34,375 bases of DNA, from NCBI GenBank assembly GCA_966430775.1, contig CBJMMB010000028.1, positions 1 through 34,375 on the forward strand, written 5' to 3'. A program made the translations under genes and the position numbers. This DNA is from Dyella_B sp966430775 (GTDB lineage: Bacteria > Pseudomonadota > Gammaproteobacteria > Xanthomonadales > Rhodanobacteraceae). Shown here in pieces: positions 1 to 8,009 of the stretch. Below the pieces are notes generated by a model, which was given only the letters and a program-made list of their open reading frames with translations, was not told where the DNA came from and searched no databases. Position 1 is the stretch's first letter. Each line of letters opens with the position of its first letter.

Positions 1-2
1 AG

Positions 3-1580
3 CACAACATCCACAGCGACAAAATCCTCATCCTCGATTTCGGCGCGCAATACACGCAACTTATCGCGCGGCGCATCCGCGAGATCGGCGTCTACTGCGA
101 AATCTGGGCGTGGGACCACAACCCCGCCGAAATCGCGGCGTTCGGCGCCAAGGGCATCATCCTTTCCGGCGGCCCGGAATCCACCACCGAACACGGCGCC
201 CCGAAAGCGCCGCAGGAAGTGTTCGATTCAGGCCTGCCGATTCTCGGCATCTGCTACGGCATGCAGACGCTGGCCGCGCAGTTGGGCGGCGCCACCGAAG
301 CGGCCGATGCGCGCGAATTCGGGCATGCGCGTGTCGATGTCGTCGCCAGCGATAAATTGCTCGACGGCCTCAGCGACCACGCCTCGTTCCAGGCGCTGGA
401 CGTGTGGATGAGCCACGGCGATCACGTCGCCAAGGCGCCGCCGGGTTTCACTGTCACGGCGATGACCGATCGCATTCCGGTCGCGGCGATGTCCAATGAA
501 GCCAAGCGCTGGTACGGCGTGCAGTTCCATCCGGAAGTCACGCACACCAAGCAGGGCACCGCGCTGCTCAAGCGCTTCGTTACCGACATCTGCGGCTGCC
601 AGACGCTGTGGACCGCCGCGCACATCATCGACGACCAGATCGCCCGCGTACGCGAGCAGGTCGGTAAGGATCACGTGCTGCTCGGGCTTTCTGGCGGCGT
701 GGATTCCTCCGTCGTCGCCGCGCTCCTGCACCGCGCGATCGGCGACCAGCTCACCTGCGTGTTCGTCGACACGGGCCTCTTGCGCTGGCAGGAAGGCGAC
801 CAGGTGATGGCCACCATGGCCGAGCACATGGGCGTCAAGGTGATCCGCGTCAACGCCGCCGAGCGCTACTTCAAGGCGCTGGAAGGCGAGGCCGATCCGG
901 AAGCCAAGCGCAAGATCATCGGCCGCCTGTTCGTGGAAATCTTCGACGAGGAGTCGGCCAAGGTCACCGCCGCCGGCAACGGTCACGTGAAGTGGCTGGC
1001 GCAAGGCACCATCTATCCCGACGTGATCGAATCGGCCGGCAGCAAGACCGGCAAGGCGCACGTCATCAAGAGCCACCACAATGTCGGCGGCCTGCCGGAG
1101 CACATGAAGCTCAAGCTGGTCGAACCGCTGCGCGAACTGTTCAAGGACGAAGTGCGTCGCATCGGCGTGGAACTCGGCCTGCCGCGCGAGATGGTCTATC
1201 GCCATCCGTTCCCTGGCCCCGGCCTGGGCGTGCGCATCCTGGGCGAAGTAAAACCCGAATACGCCGAACTGCTGGCGCGCGCCGACGCCATCTTTATCGA
1301 AGAGCTGCGCAAGGCCGATCTCTACGACAAGGTCAGCCAGGCCTTCGCGGTGTTTCTGCCGGTGAAGTCGGTGGGCGTAGTGGGCGACGCCCGCGCCTAT
1401 GAATGGGTGGTCGCCCTGCGCGCGGTCGAAACCATCGACTTCATGACCGCGCACTGGGCCGAGCTGCCGTACGACTTCCTCGGCAAGGTATCCAACCGCA
1501 TCATCAACGAAATACGCGGCATTTCCCGCGTGGTCTACGACATCAGCGGCAAGCCGCCGGCGACGATCGAGTGGGAGTGA
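3..1580 (+). CDS. guaA: GMP synthase (glutamine-hydrolysing), 5'-truncated by window edge
   Basis: This enzyme makes GMP from XMP with ATP and glutamine, the last step of guanine nucleotide synthesis, in the cytoplasm. The reading frame is open from base 3 and begins HNIHSDKILILDFGAQYTQL, which aligns with residues just after the start of known GuaA, so only a few codons are missing to the left. The N-terminal class I amidotransferase domain shows the nucleophile motif GICYGMQT and its catalytic HPEV. The ATP pyrophosphatase P-loop is GLSGGVDSSVV, and the C-terminal dimerisation domain ends in PPATIEWE, the family's usual C-terminus. The visible 525 residues match the usual full length of about 525. 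No anomaly is seen. In many bacteria guaB lies upstream, but that would be outside this window. Confidence 0.97.
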   Translation, partial: HNIHSDKILILDFGAQYTQLIARRIREIGVYCEIWAWDHNPAEIAAFGAKGIILSGGPESTTEHGAPKAPQEVFDSGLPILGICYGMQTLAAQLGGATEAADAREFGHARVDVVASDKLLDGLSDHASFQALDVWMSHGDHVAKAPPGFTVTAMTDRIPVAAMSNEAKRWYGVQFHPEVTHTKQGTALLKRFVTDICGCQTLWTAAHIIDDQIARVREQVGKDHVLLGLSGGVDSSVVAALLHRAIGDQLTCVFVDTGLLRWQEGDQVMATMAEHMGVKVIRVNAAERYFKALEGEADPEAKRKIIGRLFVEIFDEESAKVTAAGNGHVKWLAQGTIYPDVIESAGSKTGKAHVIKSHHNVGGLPEHMKLKLVEPLRELFKDEVRRIGVELGLPREMVYRHPFPGPGLGVRILGEVKPEYAELLARADAIFIEELRKADLYDKVSQAFAVFLPVKSVGVVGDARAYEWVVALRAVETIDFMTAHWAELPYDFLGKVSNRIINEIRGISRVVYDISGKPPATIEWE

Positions 1581-1799
1581 TTGGCCGGTAAAAAAGCGAG
1601 CGCGGGCAGGGTGGCAAGGGGCTTCCTGTCCGCTTTTGATAGCGCTTGAAGTTTCCTGCTATCGCACGAAAGCGCGTCGACTCGGCGCGCATCACCATCG
1701 CCAGCAAACTCAACGTCCACATCACCGATGCTAGGTTCCGCCCTCTAGTTGCGATTTTTGCCGCCCACCAGCGCAAAGTCACAACAAGGAGCGATGACC
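1581..1799. other. Intergenic region after guaA
   Basis: This stretch of 219 bases has no credible gene. A weak stem GATAGC/GCTATC lies near 1638-1663, without a U-tract, so it is not a convincing terminator. A ribosome binding site AAGGAG lies at 1786-1791, at the right end. A promoter for the next gene is likely here but none is clear by eye. Confidence 0.4.
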
Positions 1800-2372
1800 A
1801 TGCATCGACCCGCGGACCATGTTTCTAGCCAAGGCGATCCCGCCACGGTGATTGTCGGCCGTGCGATTCATCCCGGGAAAGAACGGGCCTTCGATGCCTG
1901 GGCTCATCAGATCGATGTCGCGGCGAGGCGCTTTCCCGGCCATCTGGGAAACGTGCGGCTGCGTGATCCGCGCGGAATCGACTATCTCATCTATCGGTTC
2001 GACTCGCCTGCGCATCTGCGCGCCTGGGAGGCCTCGGAAGAACGCCGCAAGCTCATCGAGCGAGGCAATGAAATCTCGGATGAACATCGCAACACCGCCA
2101 TCGGCATGGATGCCTGGTTCGCCATCAGCGGGCAGAGCGTGTCGCCGAAGTGGAAGACGTTCCTGGTTACCTGGGTGGCCGTGTATCCGATTCTCCTGTT
2201 GATTGCCTATGCGCTGGCGGAGCTCTTTCCAGGGCTGGCGCGGCCGCTTCAATTGGCGATCACGTCCGCACTGCTTACGGCGTCTTTGACGTGGGTAGTC
2301 ATGCCACGGCTGACGAAGCTGTTGCGGCCGTGGTTGCTCGAAGGACAAAGCGTCGAAACGCGATCCAATTGA
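1800..2372 (+). CDS. Antibiotic biosynthesis monooxygenase (ABM)-domain membrane protein
   Basis: The 190-residue product has an N-terminal ABM-like ferredoxin-fold domain (about residues 15-100), starting VIVGRAIHPGKERAFDAW and including YLIYRFDSPAHLRAW. Two hydrophobic helices follow, near 122-142 (around VAVYPILLLIAYALAEL) and near 150-172 (around LAITSALLTASLTWVV). The arrangement matches the ABM-like membrane proteins of COG3224, whose function is largely unknown; some ABM domains oxidise small quinones or act as stress proteins. The start is the ATG at 1800, 8 bases after AAGGAG; an ATG at 1794 is in frame but only 2 bases from that site. It is followed after 30 bases by a hydrolase gene on the same strand, so the two may be cotranscribed. 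Substrate unknown. Confidence 0.75.
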   Translation: MHRPADHVSSQGDPATVIVGRAIHPGKERAFDAWAHQIDVAARRFPGHLGNVRLRDPRGIDYLIYRFDSPAHLRAWEASEERRKLIERGNEISDEHRNTAIGMDAWFAISGQSVSPKWKTFLVTWVAVYPILLLIAYALAELFPGLARPLQLAITSALLTASLTWVVMPRLTKLLRPWLLEGQSVETRSN

Positions 2373-2402
2373 TTGCGGACGTCCGGATGAAGGTGAAGAT
2401 TC

Positions 2403-3344
2403 ATGGAAAACAACCGATCAGCAATACCGACGCATCAAACAACCGGCTTGCGACGTGCTGGTTTGCCGGACAATTTCGATCGCCTTTTCAGCCGGCGCTA
2501 CGAAGAGGCCAACGGCCTGCGCTTGCATTGCGTAATCGGTGGACCGCGCGAAGGCGAGCCCGTCATTTTGCTGCACGGTTGGCCGCAAACCTGGTACGTG
2601 TGGCGGCATGTGATGCCCGCGCTGGCGGAAGCGGGCTATAGGACGATCGCCGTCGATTACCGGGGCGCCGGCGACTCGGACAAGCCGCGCGATGGCTACG
2701 ACAAGGCCACCATGGCGGCGGATATACGGGCGCTTGCGCACGCACTTGGTGCGACGCGGATCAATCTGGTGGGGCGCGATATCGGCGTGATGGTCGCTTA
2801 CGCCTATGCCGCGCAATGGCCGGACGAAGTCGCCAGGCTGGTGATGCTCGATGTACCGGTACCAGGCACCCGCGTGTGGAATGAGGCGAAAGCCAAAGCC
2901 GATCCGCAGCTCTGGCACTTCGGCTTGCATCAGCAGCGCGACATCGCCGAAATGCTGATCGCGGGACACGAAACCGAATACATCCTCGACTTCTACAAAA
3001 AGCGAGCGTACGTTCCCGTCGCCGACGAAGACATTGCCGTCTATGCGCGTGCCTACGCTGCCCCTGGTGGCCTTCGCGCCGGCTTCGAACTCTATCGCGC
3101 CTTCCCGGAAGACGAACGTCGCTTCAAGGCGTTTATGGCGACCAAGCTGCCCATGTCGGTCCTCGCGCTTGCCGGCGACAAAAGCAATGGCATGTCCGAA
3201 CTGGAGATGGCGCGGGAATTGGCGGATAACGTCCAGGGTGGCGTCGTGCCGAATACGGGGCATTGGACGCCGGATGAAAACCCCGAGTTTCTGGTCGAGC
3301 AGCTCGTGCGTTTCTTTGGGCACGCGCAAGACGAAGCGCGATGA
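2403..3344 (+). CDS. Alpha/beta hydrolase, epoxide hydrolase-like
   Basis: The product of 313 residues is a cytoplasmic alpha/beta-fold hydrolase. The oxyanion motif HGWPQ is at residues 58-62. The nucleophile elbow GRDIG carries Asp at about 126, where soluble epoxide hydrolases and haloalkane dehalogenases also have Asp. The charge-relay acid is probably in LAGDKSNG and the catalytic His in NTGHWTPDENPE near residue 290. The HGWPQ sequence and the Asp nucleophile favour an epoxide hydrolase or related C-O/C-halogen hydrolase over an esterase, which would use Ser. No signal peptide is seen. It follows the ABM-domain gene by 30 bases; the pair might handle an oxidised small molecule, but this is only inference from neighbourhood. 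Confidence 0.85.
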   Translation: MENNRSAIPTHQTTGLRRAGLPDNFDRLFSRRYEEANGLRLHCVIGGPREGEPVILLHGWPQTWYVWRHVMPALAEAGYRTIAVDYRGAGDSDKPRDGYDKATMAADIRALAHALGATRINLVGRDIGVMVAYAYAAQWPDEVARLVMLDVPVPGTRVWNEAKAKADPQLWHFGLHQQRDIAEMLIAGHETEYILDFYKKRAYVPVADEDIAVYARAYAAPGGLRAGFELYRAFPEDERRFKAFMATKLPMSVLALAGDKSNGMSELEMARELADNVQGGVVPNTGHWTPDENPEFLVEQLVRFFGHAQDEAR

Positions 3345-3425
3345 TGGTACCGCGCCGCCCCGGCCTGGCGTGCTGAGCCTGTATCATCTGGCAGCCCTGC
3401 CAGCGATGAAAACTTACCGCCCGAA

Positions 3426-3920
3426 ATGGTCGACGAATCGAACAGCCCTCACGCCTTGCCTGAGTTCAGCGCCGAGGACGAAGCCTATATGCGCCGCGCC
3501 TTGCAGCTCGCCGAACACGCGCGCGACGCCGAAAACGAAGTGCCGGTGGGTGCGGTGCTGGTGCAGGATGGGCAGATCGTGGGTTTGGGCTGGAACCGCA
3601 ACATCACGCTGCACGACCCGACCGCGCATGCCGAGATCATGGCTTTGCGCGCGGCGGGGGAGAAGGTGGCGAACTACCGCATCGTCGGCGCCACGCTTTA
3701 CGTAACCCTGGAGCCGTGCGCGATGTGTTCGATGGCGTTGGTGCATGCACGGGTGGGACGTGTGGTGTACGGCACGACCGATCCCAAGACCGGTGCGGCC
3801 GGCAGCGTGTTCGATACGTTGATTTCCGAGCGCCACAATCACCGCATCGAGGTGCAGGGTGGTTTGCTGGCCGAGGAGTCGGCGACGCTGTTGCGCGACT
3901 TCTTCCGCGCGCGGCGCTAA
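3426..3920 (+). CDS. tadA: tRNA-specific adenosine deaminase
   Basis: TadA deaminates the wobble adenosine 34 of tRNA-Arg(ACG) to inosine and is normally essential. The 164-residue product has the zinc-dependent cytidine/deoxycytidylate deaminase signature: HAE at 68-70 (zinc ligand His and proton-shuttle Glu) and PCAMC at 97-101 (zinc ligand cysteines). The substrate-binding segment around DPTAHAEI and NYRIVGATLYVTLEPC is typical of TadA rather than of riboflavin deaminases. The ATG at 3426 is the first in frame, but no good ribosome binding site precedes it, so translation could begin a little later. A small hairpin CTGGCAGCCCTGCCAG lies upstream at 3388-3403. The gene converges on the sirtuin gene, with an inverted repeat between them. 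Confidence 0.93.
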   Translation: MVDESNSPHALPEFSAEDEAYMRRALQLAEHARDAENEVPVGAVLVQDGQIVGLGWNRNITLHDPTAHAEIMALRAAGEKVANYRIVGATLYVTLEPCAMCSMALVHARVGRVVYGTTDPKTGAAGSVFDTLISERHNHRIEVQGGLLAEESATLLRDFFRARR

Positions 3921-3921
3921 C

Positions 3922-3983
3922 GTAGGTTGGGGTGCAAACCCCAACGCCGAGAAACCAATGTTGGGGTTTGCACCCCAACCTAC
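3922..3983. repeat. Inverted repeat, family A copy 1, at the tadA/sirtuin convergent junction
   Basis: Two perfectly complementary 24-base arms (3922-3945 and 3960-3983) flank a 14-base loop. The left arm begins GTAGGTTGGGGTGC and the right arm ends with its complement. Each arm also contains its own small palindrome (TTGGGG...CCCCAA). It starts 2 bases after the tadA stop, and its right end supplies the TAG stop of the minus-strand sirtuin gene (bases 3980-3982). It could work as a bidirectional transcription terminator. Related copies lie at 5485-5556 and 10619-10680. Confidence 0.9.
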
Positions 3984-4813
3984 AGAAACGCCAACGCTTC
4001 CGCGCAGCGCTGTTCCACCTTCAGGCTCAGCAGCGGATCGGCGCGCGTACGACCCAGGTTGACCACGGCGACCGGCTTGCCGGCTTTGGCTGCCGCATGG
4101 GCGAAGCGGTAACCGGAAAACACCATCAGCGACGAGCCGACCACCAGCATGGCGTCGGCCGCTTCCAAGGCCTGCATGGCGGTAGCGACGCGATCGCGCG
4201 GCACGTTCTCGCCGAAGAACACCACGTCCGGCTTCAGGATGCCGCCGCAGTGCGGGCAGGGCGGCACGTTGAAAGTGCTGAAATCGTGGCCGTCCAGATC
4301 GGCGTCGCCATCCGGTGCGTCGCTGGCGTCGAGTTCGATCCATTGCGGGTTGAGCGCCAGCAAGGCCTGCTGCAGCGCATGGCGCGGGGAGCGGTGCTCG
4401 CAGTTCATGCAACGCACGGTATCCAGGCGCCCATGCAGGTCGACCACGTTCTGGTTGCCGGCCTGCTGGTGCAGGCCATCTACGTTCTGCGTGAGCAGCA
4501 GCTCGAGCTTGCCGAGCCGTTCCAGTCGGGCCAGGGCATGGTGGGTGGCGTTGGGCAGCGCCTTGCCGAACCGCCGCCAGCCGACCAGGCTGCGCGCCCA
4601 GTAGCGCTTGCGGGTGAGTTCTTCGCCCATAAAGGCCTGGTAGGTCACCGGCTGGGCGCGCTTCCAGCCGCCGTCGGTGTCGCGATAATCCGGGATGCCC
4701 GAATCGGTGCTGCAGCCGGCGCCGGTCAGCACGAACAGGCGCCGGTGCTGCGCGACAAAGCGCTGCAAGGCGCCGCTTTCCGGTTCGGGGGAAATCGCTT
4801 CGGCAAGCGTCAT
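3980..4813 (-). CDS. NAD-dependent protein deacylase, SIRT4-type sirtuin
   Basis: Sirtuins remove acyl groups from protein lysines using NAD+. In the 277-residue product the NAD-binding motif is GAGCSTDSGIPDYR (31-44), followed by TQNVDG (109-113 region) and the catalytic His127 in DLHG. Four cysteines for structural zinc are visible in CMNC (135, 138) and CPHC (186, 189). The C-terminal GSSLMVFSGYRF is typical of class II (SIRT4-like) sirtuins. The start at 4813 is preceded by GAAGAGG at a good distance; a longer frame reaches 4879 but lacks a better site. Its stop codon lies inside the family A repeat. It diverges from uspA with 217 bases between. Target proteins are unknown; CobB/NpdA names are often used for such proteins, but I do not assign a symbol. 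Confidence 0.9.
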   Translation of the reverse strand: MTLAEAISPEPESGALQRFVAQHRRLFVLTGAGCSTDSGIPDYRDTDGGWKRAQPVTYQAFMGEELTRKRYWARSLVGWRRFGKALPNATHHALARLERLGKLELLLTQNVDGLHQQAGNQNVVDLHGRLDTVRCMNCEHRSPRHALQQALLALNPQWIELDASDAPDGDADLDGHDFSTFNVPPCPHCGGILKPDVVFFGENVPRDRVATAMQALEAADAMLVVGSSLMVFSGYRFAHAAAKAGKPVAVVNLGRTRADPLLSLKVEQRCAEALAFL

Positions 4814-5030
4814 GGTGACCTCTTCGTGATGGCGGCATAGATGGGGCGTCTTCCGGCTTAACGCAAGCGAAAACGCCATGGTGCTGGCCGAAAAGCTTCT
4901 CTACGCCCCCGTTTGCGGGGTGTAAAATCATCGCCAAGTCGGGCCAGGCGAGTGATCCAGCGATCGTAGCCATGGCCGACGCATTGAACACGATGCGTTC
5001 GCGAAGGGCATCTCGCCCGAAGGAGGCATC
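4814..5030. other. Divergent intergenic region between sirtuin and uspA genes
   Basis: These 217 bases should hold promoters for both flanking genes. A short GC stem (CCCC-GTTTGC-GGGG type) around 4907-4920 is followed by TGTAAAATC, which has a -10-like TAAAAT, but no matching -35 box is convincing. A strong ribosome binding site AGGAGG at 5021-5026 precedes uspA. Confidence 0.35.
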
Positions 5031-5468
5031 ATGTTCTCGCATATCCTGGTTCCCACGGATGGCTCCGATCACGCGATGCACGCCGCGCAAATGGGCATCG
5101 AGCTGGCGCGTTCGGTAGGCGCGCGCATCTACGCATTCCACGTGCTGGCGCCGTTGGCCGCAGTCGCGTATTTCTCCGACGTGATCCAGCACACCGAAGA
5201 TTCCTACGTCGACCGCGCAATCACCCGCGCAGAACAGCGCCTGGCCGAAATCGAGGAGATGGCGAACAAGGCCGGCGTGCCGTGCCACGGCGGATACGCG
5301 TTCGACCGTCGACCCTACGTCGCCATCGTCGGCGCAGCGAAGAAGGAACACTGTGATCTGATCGTGATGAGCACGCACGGGTACACCACGCTCGATCGCA
5401 TGCTGCTGGGCAGTGAAACGAACCGGGTGCTGGGATGCTGCGATATTCCCGTGCTGGTGTGCCACTGA
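5031..5468 (+). CDS. Universal stress protein, UspA family
   Basis: The 145-residue product is a single-domain Usp. It starts MFSHILVPTDGSDHAMHAA, the usual first strand and nucleotide-contacting loop. The C-terminal ATP-binding segment STHGYTTLDRMLLGSETNRVL fits G-2X-G-9X-G-S with Ser in place of the first Gly, a common variant, so nucleotide binding is likely. It ends with the beta strand IPVLVCH. Members form dimers in the cytoplasm and are induced by starvation, redox or other stress; the specific role cannot be read from sequence. The start is firm because AGGAGG lies 4 bases upstream. It converges on the CHAD gene with a family A repeat between. Confidence 0.92.
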   Translation: MFSHILVPTDGSDHAMHAAQMGIELARSVGARIYAFHVLAPLAAVAYFSDVIQHTEDSYVDRAITRAEQRLAEIEEMANKAGVPCHGGYAFDRRPYVAIVGAAKKEHCDLIVMSTHGYTTLDRMLLGSETNRVLGCCDIPVLVCH

Positions 5469-5484
5469 GTTGCAAACCGCCGAT

Positions 5485-5556
5485 GTAGGCTGGGATGCAA
5501 TCCCAACATCGCCACGTATGTATGCGTGGGAACGCTGGGATTGCATCCCAGCCTAC
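5485..5556. repeat. Inverted repeat, family A copy 2, between uspA and the CHAD gene
   Basis: Two perfectly complementary 21-base arms (5485-5505 and 5536-5556) flank a loop of 30 bases. The left arm begins GTAGGCTGGGATGCAATC. The arms differ from copy 1 (GCTGGGATGC instead of GTTGGGGTGC) but keep the design: GTAGG end, inner G-run, TGCAA centre, C-run. The right end supplies the TAG stop of the minus-strand CHAD gene (5553-5555). It lies 16 bases after the uspA stop and may terminate both genes. Confidence 0.88.
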
Positions 5557-6377
5557 GTGGCGCCGGGCTCGGCTTTCGACCAGCTTGCCGATTTCGATGC
5601 CAATGCCCGCCGCAGCGCTTGCATGTCGGGCGTGTCGGGGAGCTGCTCGACCGCAGCCAAAAATATCTGGAAATCCTGGCGCCAGCCAAGTTGATCGGTG
5701 ATCGCGCTCAACTGTTTGGCCTGTTCGCCGTAGCGCTTCGTGCGCGCTTTCTTCATGCCGGCCATGCGGCGCGCCTTGCGCAGAAATTCCAGCTGATAGC
5801 GAAGCTTCCGCGCCCGTCGCCGCCAACGATGGTTGGCCGGAGGCGTGCGTTCCGATTGTGCTTTTTCACGCGCGCGTTTTACCTTGCACCGGGTACGTTT
5901 CAGGGTCTTCCTGGTCTGCCTGGGACGGATGTTCGGCCACGGCATGTCGTTTACCACCGTCGCCATATGCTGGATGTCGGCGCGTAGCTGGCGCCAGTTG
6001 GGATCCTCGTTGAGCGCATGGCCGAGCAGGGCATTGGTGCGATCGTCGAATGCGCGGATGATCTCCGGCGTGAAGCGGCTGGGATGCGCGCTGGCCAGCA
6101 CGCGCGCCGTGCGCCCCGCGATATGCGCATCGCGCAGCGGCGCCAGGCGGTGCGCCAGTTGCCGCAGTTCTTGATCCAGCGCGTCGATGGATGCATCGGA
6201 TGGCAGCAAAGGAAGCACGCTGCGCAAGCGACGGATTGATTTGCGTGCTTCGTGAATGCCTTCCTGACGTTTGCTGCGCATCGCCAGCGCGCGTTGCAGC
6301 GCGCGGCATTCGCGCGCCGCCAGCGTGCCCAGCGCAGCGCCCAAGGTCGGCAAGTTGTCGCGCCTGGATGTGTTCAT
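5553..6377 (-). CDS. CHAD-domain protein
   Basis: CHAD (conserved histidine alpha-helical domain) proteins bind polyphosphate through basic helices. The product of about 274 residues is highly basic and helical. It contains the two diagnostic motifs: EGIHEARKSIRRLRSVLPLL near the N-terminus and RWRRRARKLRYQLEFLRKA in the second half, each with the conserved His or basic residues. A very basic middle section (RQTRKTLKRTRCKVKRAREK) separates the repeats. No triphosphate-tunnel (CYTH) domain is fused. The ATG at 6377 is chosen; a GTG 4 codons upstream is also in frame and neither has a well-spaced ribosome binding site. The stop codon lies in the family A repeat. A role at polyphosphate granules is inference from the family. 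Confidence 0.8.
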   Translation of the reverse strand: MNTSRRDNLPTLGAALGTLAARECRALQRALAMRSKRQEGIHEARKSIRRLRSVLPLLPSDASIDALDQELRQLAHRLAPLRDAHIAGRTARVLASAHPSRFTPEIIRAFDDRTNALLGHALNEDPNWRQLRADIQHMATVVNDMPWPNIRPRQTRKTLKRTRCKVKRAREKAQSERTPPANHRWRRRARKLRYQLEFLRKARRMAGMKKARTKRYGEQAKQLSAITDQLGWRQDFQIFLAAVEQLPDTPDMQALRRALASKSASWSKAEPGAT

Positions 6378-6635
6378 CGCTCCGCACACGCGTTGGGAAC
6401 AGACGATACGTTCCGCTCAGATCATAGCTGGCCGTTCAGCCTCCCGGCGGAGCTCGGCGGCGGCAGGTTGCTGCAGCCGGGGAACGCGGGATCCGGCCAG
6501 ACGTCTCAATTGGATTTGGTGACCGGCGCATCGCAAGTCAAGTGTTGGTTTCGTATACGTACTCAAGCATCCGACCACTACCCGGCCACCCGGCGCGGGC
6601 AGTGTCACGCTTGAGCAAAGGCGCCAATCTCGACG
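6378..6635. other. Intergenic region between GH29-1 and CHAD genes
   Basis: These 258 bases separate two minus-strand genes. A 63-codon frame on the minus strand exists but has no family resemblance or good start and is not called. I see no clear terminator for the fucosidase gene and no clear promoter for the CHAD gene. Confidence 0.3.
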
Positions 6636-7988
6636 CTATCGCCCAACATCAAACAACTGAAACTCGCGAATCCGCGCCGTGCATGCGCTGGACAGGATAT
6701 TCAAGCGCACCTTCGAGGCAGTGACCGCCGCAAAGCGATCGATCTTCATATGGCCAAGCGCCTCGGCTTTTGCGACCGGTGTCCAGGCGCCGTTGGTCCA
6801 TGCTTCGATCGCGTATTTCTGCACGCACTGTCCGTCGTTCAACCATTCCATCGTAAGCGCGTGATCGAACGTAACGGGTTGCGAGAAATCCACTTCGAGC
6901 ACGGCATGGCGCGAACCTTCCGGCGCCGACCAGAACGTGTCGCGATCGCCGTCGAGTGCGGCGGTGGTGTTGGCGTCGGTGAAGGCGTGCTTGCGCGCCA
7001 GGTTCTTGTCCGCGCCGTAGCGTGCCTGCAATGCGTCGCCGAATTCCTTCAAGCGCTTTACGTCGGCATCAGGCAACAGGCCATGGCGATTCGGCGCCAG
7101 GCCAAGCATCAGCTGGCCGCCGCGGCCGACGCTGTTTTCCCAGATGTCCATCAGCTCATCGACGCTCTTGAGCGTGGTGTCGCTATCCGGATGCCAGAAC
7201 CATTGCAGCTTGTGCAGCGGCGTGTCCACTTCCACCGGGCGCCAGCGCAGTTCGGCGTGGCGATCGATCACGTTCCAGTTTTCGCCGCGGATATGGCCGT
7301 CTTCCTGACCCACCCAGCGGATGTCCCCGTAGGCGAACAGCGCCACGTCGGCGAACACCATGGTGTTGGATTGATAGGTGCGCAGTTCTTCCATGTACTT
7401 CTTGAAATCGTAGACATGGCCCGCGCTGCCGGCGCCGTCCAGCCACCATTCCACCAGCGGGCCGTAGCCCTGCACCAGTTCGTCCATTTGCGCCATGTAG
7501 AACTTGTCGTAGGCGGCCGAATCCTTGTACTTCGGTTCGTGGCGATCCCATGGCGACAGATAGATGCCGAAATCCATGCCTTCCTTGCGCACGGCCTCTT
7601 CGGTCATTTTCACCAGATTGCCTTTGCCGCCCAGCCACGGGCTCGCTTTCACGGAGTAATCGCTCTGTTCGGTGGGCCAAAGGGCGAAGCCGTCGTGATG
7701 CTTGGCCACCAGCACCATGTAATTGGCGCCGGCGGATTTGGCCGCGCGCGCCCATTGGCCCGGATCCACGTGATCGGGATTGAACACCTTCGGACTGGCG
7801 GTGCCGTCACCCCATTCGCGATCCAGGAAGGTGTTGGTGCCGAAGTGCACGATCACGCCGAATTCCAGATCCTGCCAATGCGTCTGCTGCGGCGAGGGTT
7901 TCACGTCGGCGAAGTTTTGCGCGGCGGCGTCACCGGCGAAAAGGGAAAGGGCCAGGGCGGCGGCGAGCAGGGCGCGACGTATCAGCAT
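6636..7988 (-). CDS. Secreted alpha-L-fucosidase, GH29, with C-terminal F5/8C domain
   Basis: GH29 enzymes release L-fucose from glycans with retention of configuration. The 450-residue product has a Sec signal peptide (MLIRRALLAAALALSLFAGDAAAQ). The barrel carries FGVIVHFG (43-50), KHHDGFALW (97-104) and the nucleophile Asp184 in VEWWLDGAG. The region from about residue 320 to the end (ANTTAALDGDRDTFWSAPEG onward) is a discoidin-like F5/8 type C domain, likely carbohydrate-binding. The short barrel and this C-terminal domain suggest the subfamily that cleaves alpha-1,3/4-fucosyl bonds, but this is inference. It lies 21 bases after the IclR-type regulator and probably shares its transcript. 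It likely acts in the periplasm or outside the cell and feeds FucP. Confidence 0.93.
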   Translation of the reverse strand: MLIRRALLAAALALSLFAGDAAAQNFADVKPSPQQTHWQDLEFGVIVHFGTNTFLDREWGDGTASPKVFNPDHVDPGQWARAAKSAGANYMVLVAKHHDGFALWPTEQSDYSVKASPWLGGKGNLVKMTEEAVRKEGMDFGIYLSPWDRHEPKYKDSAAYDKFYMAQMDELVQGYGPLVEWWLDGAGSAGHVYDFKKYMEELRTYQSNTMVFADVALFAYGDIRWVGQEDGHIRGENWNVIDRHAELRWRPVEVDTPLHKLQWFWHPDSDTTLKSVDELMDIWENSVGRGGQLMLGLAPNRHGLLPDADVKRLKEFGDALQARYGADKNLARKHAFTDANTTAALDGDRDTFWSAPEGSRHAVLEVDFSQPVTFDHALTMEWLNDGQCVQKYAIEAWTNGAWTPVAKAEALGHMKIDRFAAVTASKVRLNILSSACTARIREFQLFDVGR

Positions 7989-8009
7989 CTTTAAAACTCT
8001 CGTGGCGGT

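Noticed and set aside
5396..5468. Possible loss of the ATP-binding motif in the UspA protein
   Set aside because: STHGYTTLDRMLLGS still fits G-2X-G-9X-G-S with the common Ser for the first Gly, so there is no sound evidence of lost nucleotide binding.
3414..5546. A 710-codon open frame on the minus strand across tadA, the sirtuin and uspA genes
   Set aside because: Its only sensible overlaps are with well-supported genes in other frames, the translation is low in hydrophobic pattern and rich in Arg/His/Gln, and no family motif is visible. Long antisense frames are expected in GC-rich DNA.
6417..6608. A 63-codon minus-strand open frame in the gap between the GH29-1 and CHAD genes
   Set aside because: No ribosome binding site, no family resemblance, and Arg/Pro-rich composition as in chance frames.
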